A program made the translations under genes and the position numbers. A stretch of DNA of 64,000 nt, taken from contig CAWAVV010000035.1 in assembly GCA_963785565.1 (NCBI GenBank), forward strand, positions 1-64,000, written 5' to 3'. Origin of the DNA: AP-15 sp963785565 (lineage in GTDB: Bacteria > Pseudomonadota > Alphaproteobacteria > ATCC43930 > CGMCC-115725). The notes under the pieces were generated by a model. It was not told where the DNA came from and searched no databases. It worked only from the letters and a program-made list of their open reading frames with translations. Below, in pieces: positions 63,501 through 64,000 of the stretch; positions within the stretch are counted from its first letter, which is position 1, and each line of letters begins with the position of its first letter.

Positions 63501-64000
63501 TAGATGTCGATCAACGCGTCCTCGCGCGTCGCATTCTTGTCGATCGCCAGGGTGTTTCGAATGTAAGGGCCAACCGTCACGTGATCGATGTCGAGCACCG
63601 GCAATTCACCGATTCCCGCTTCGACCAGCTGGGCGAGTGCGACGGCGGTGATCTCGTCACCGGCTTCGAAATAAACCTCGCCGGTCTCCTCGTTGATCAG
63701 ATCCGAGGCGAAATAGCGGGCGATCAGTTCCTCGTCGCGGACAAGGATGTCAGTCAGGCCCGCCTCGCGCAGCCGGCGGGCGACGCGCGGCGTCACCCGC
63801 TCACCCGCCGGCAGCACCACCTCTCCGGTACGCGCGTCGCGCAGATCGTTGATCAGCTTGCCTTTGAAATGATCGGGGTCGAACGGCGCCATCCAGCCCT
63901 GTGGGCCATGGCCGAACAGGATCGCCCGGTAGAACCACGAGAGGATTTCCTCCTTCGGCATCCCCACCGCCTCGCCGGGCTGCAGCGGCTTGTTCTCGCC
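60533..64000 (-). CDS. rpoB: DNA-directed RNA polymerase beta subunit (5' end beyond window)
   Basis: The frame is open to the last base of the window, so the N-terminus is missing; 1,155 codons are present. The rifampicin region reads [20 protein letters not shown] with [13 protein letters not shown], wild type at the usual resistance sites. The C-terminus has [20 protein letters not shown] and ends [12 protein letters not shown]. An open methionine at 63967 is internal and not the start. Confidence 0.98.
   Translation of the reverse strand, partial: [1155 protein letters not shown]

Overview
The window is high-GC alphaproteobacterial chromosome, most likely Rhodospirillales-like (inference). 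Support: the complete rpoB-to-rplQ superoperon in one orientation, with rpmJ placed elsewhere; ATP12, the mitochondrial-type F1 assembly factor; a SUV3-like DEAD/DExH helicase; a 41-residue L36 without zinc cysteines; and aerobic acyl-CoA and keto-acid metabolism (propionyl-CoA carboxylase, single-chain indolepyruvate ferredoxin oxidoreductase, glycolate oxidase).

Layout. 1-6.1 kb: edge fragment of a TRAP-type solute-binding protein, a crotonase-fold enzyme, an S4-domain RNA-binding protein coupled to a SUV3-like helicase, and HtpG. 6.2-9.3 kb: a decayed luciferase-like oxidoreductase, a carboxymuconolactone-decarboxylase-like protein and the first HtrA protease. 9.3-15.8 kb: an HTH protein with a long disordered middle, a D-lactate-dehydrogenase-type flavoprotein and indolepyruvate ferredoxin oxidoreductase. 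15.8-26.7 kb: a second HtrA, glycerate 2-kinase, pyruvate kinase, a glycosyltransferase with a VTT membrane protein, and glcD-CDF-glcE-glcF. Glycolate oxidation, glycerate phosphorylation and pyruvate kinase together could form a C2/C3 acid route to pyruvate. 26.7-31.7 kb: rpmJ, tRNA-Leu(GAG), then an overlapping lipB-rarA-rluC-atp12 run and a methyltransferase with an internal tandem duplication. 31.7-37.5 kb: a small CMD protein, pccB and pccA separated by an AT-richer insert, an aldo/keto reductase and acylphosphatase. 37.6-64 kb: rplQ, rpoA and the alpha, spc, S10, str and rpoBC genes, all on the minus strand and all intact.

The most striking feature is the contrast between the two parts. 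At least eleven reading frames before 37 kb (S4 protein, both HtrA proteases, IorAB, glycosyltransferase, GlcE, CDF transporter, LipB, RarA twice, PccA, methyltransferase N-terminus) are broken by apparent one-base indels. The luciferase-like gene is broken several times. None of the 33 genes from rplQ to rpoB is broken. Insertions and deletions are about equally common, and repairing each frame restores the expected family length and usually a tight stop/start overlap with the next gene. This could be sequencing or assembly error with uneven coverage, or recent erosion that spares essential genes; the sequence alone cannot decide.

I saw no CRISPR array, no intact insertion sequence, no prophage and no rRNA. 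I did not find a convincing new multi-gene system. The best candidates for new biology are the HTH/disordered protein, the duplicated methyltransferase, the insert between pccB and pccA, and a pair of overlapping cysteine-rich micro-ORFs.
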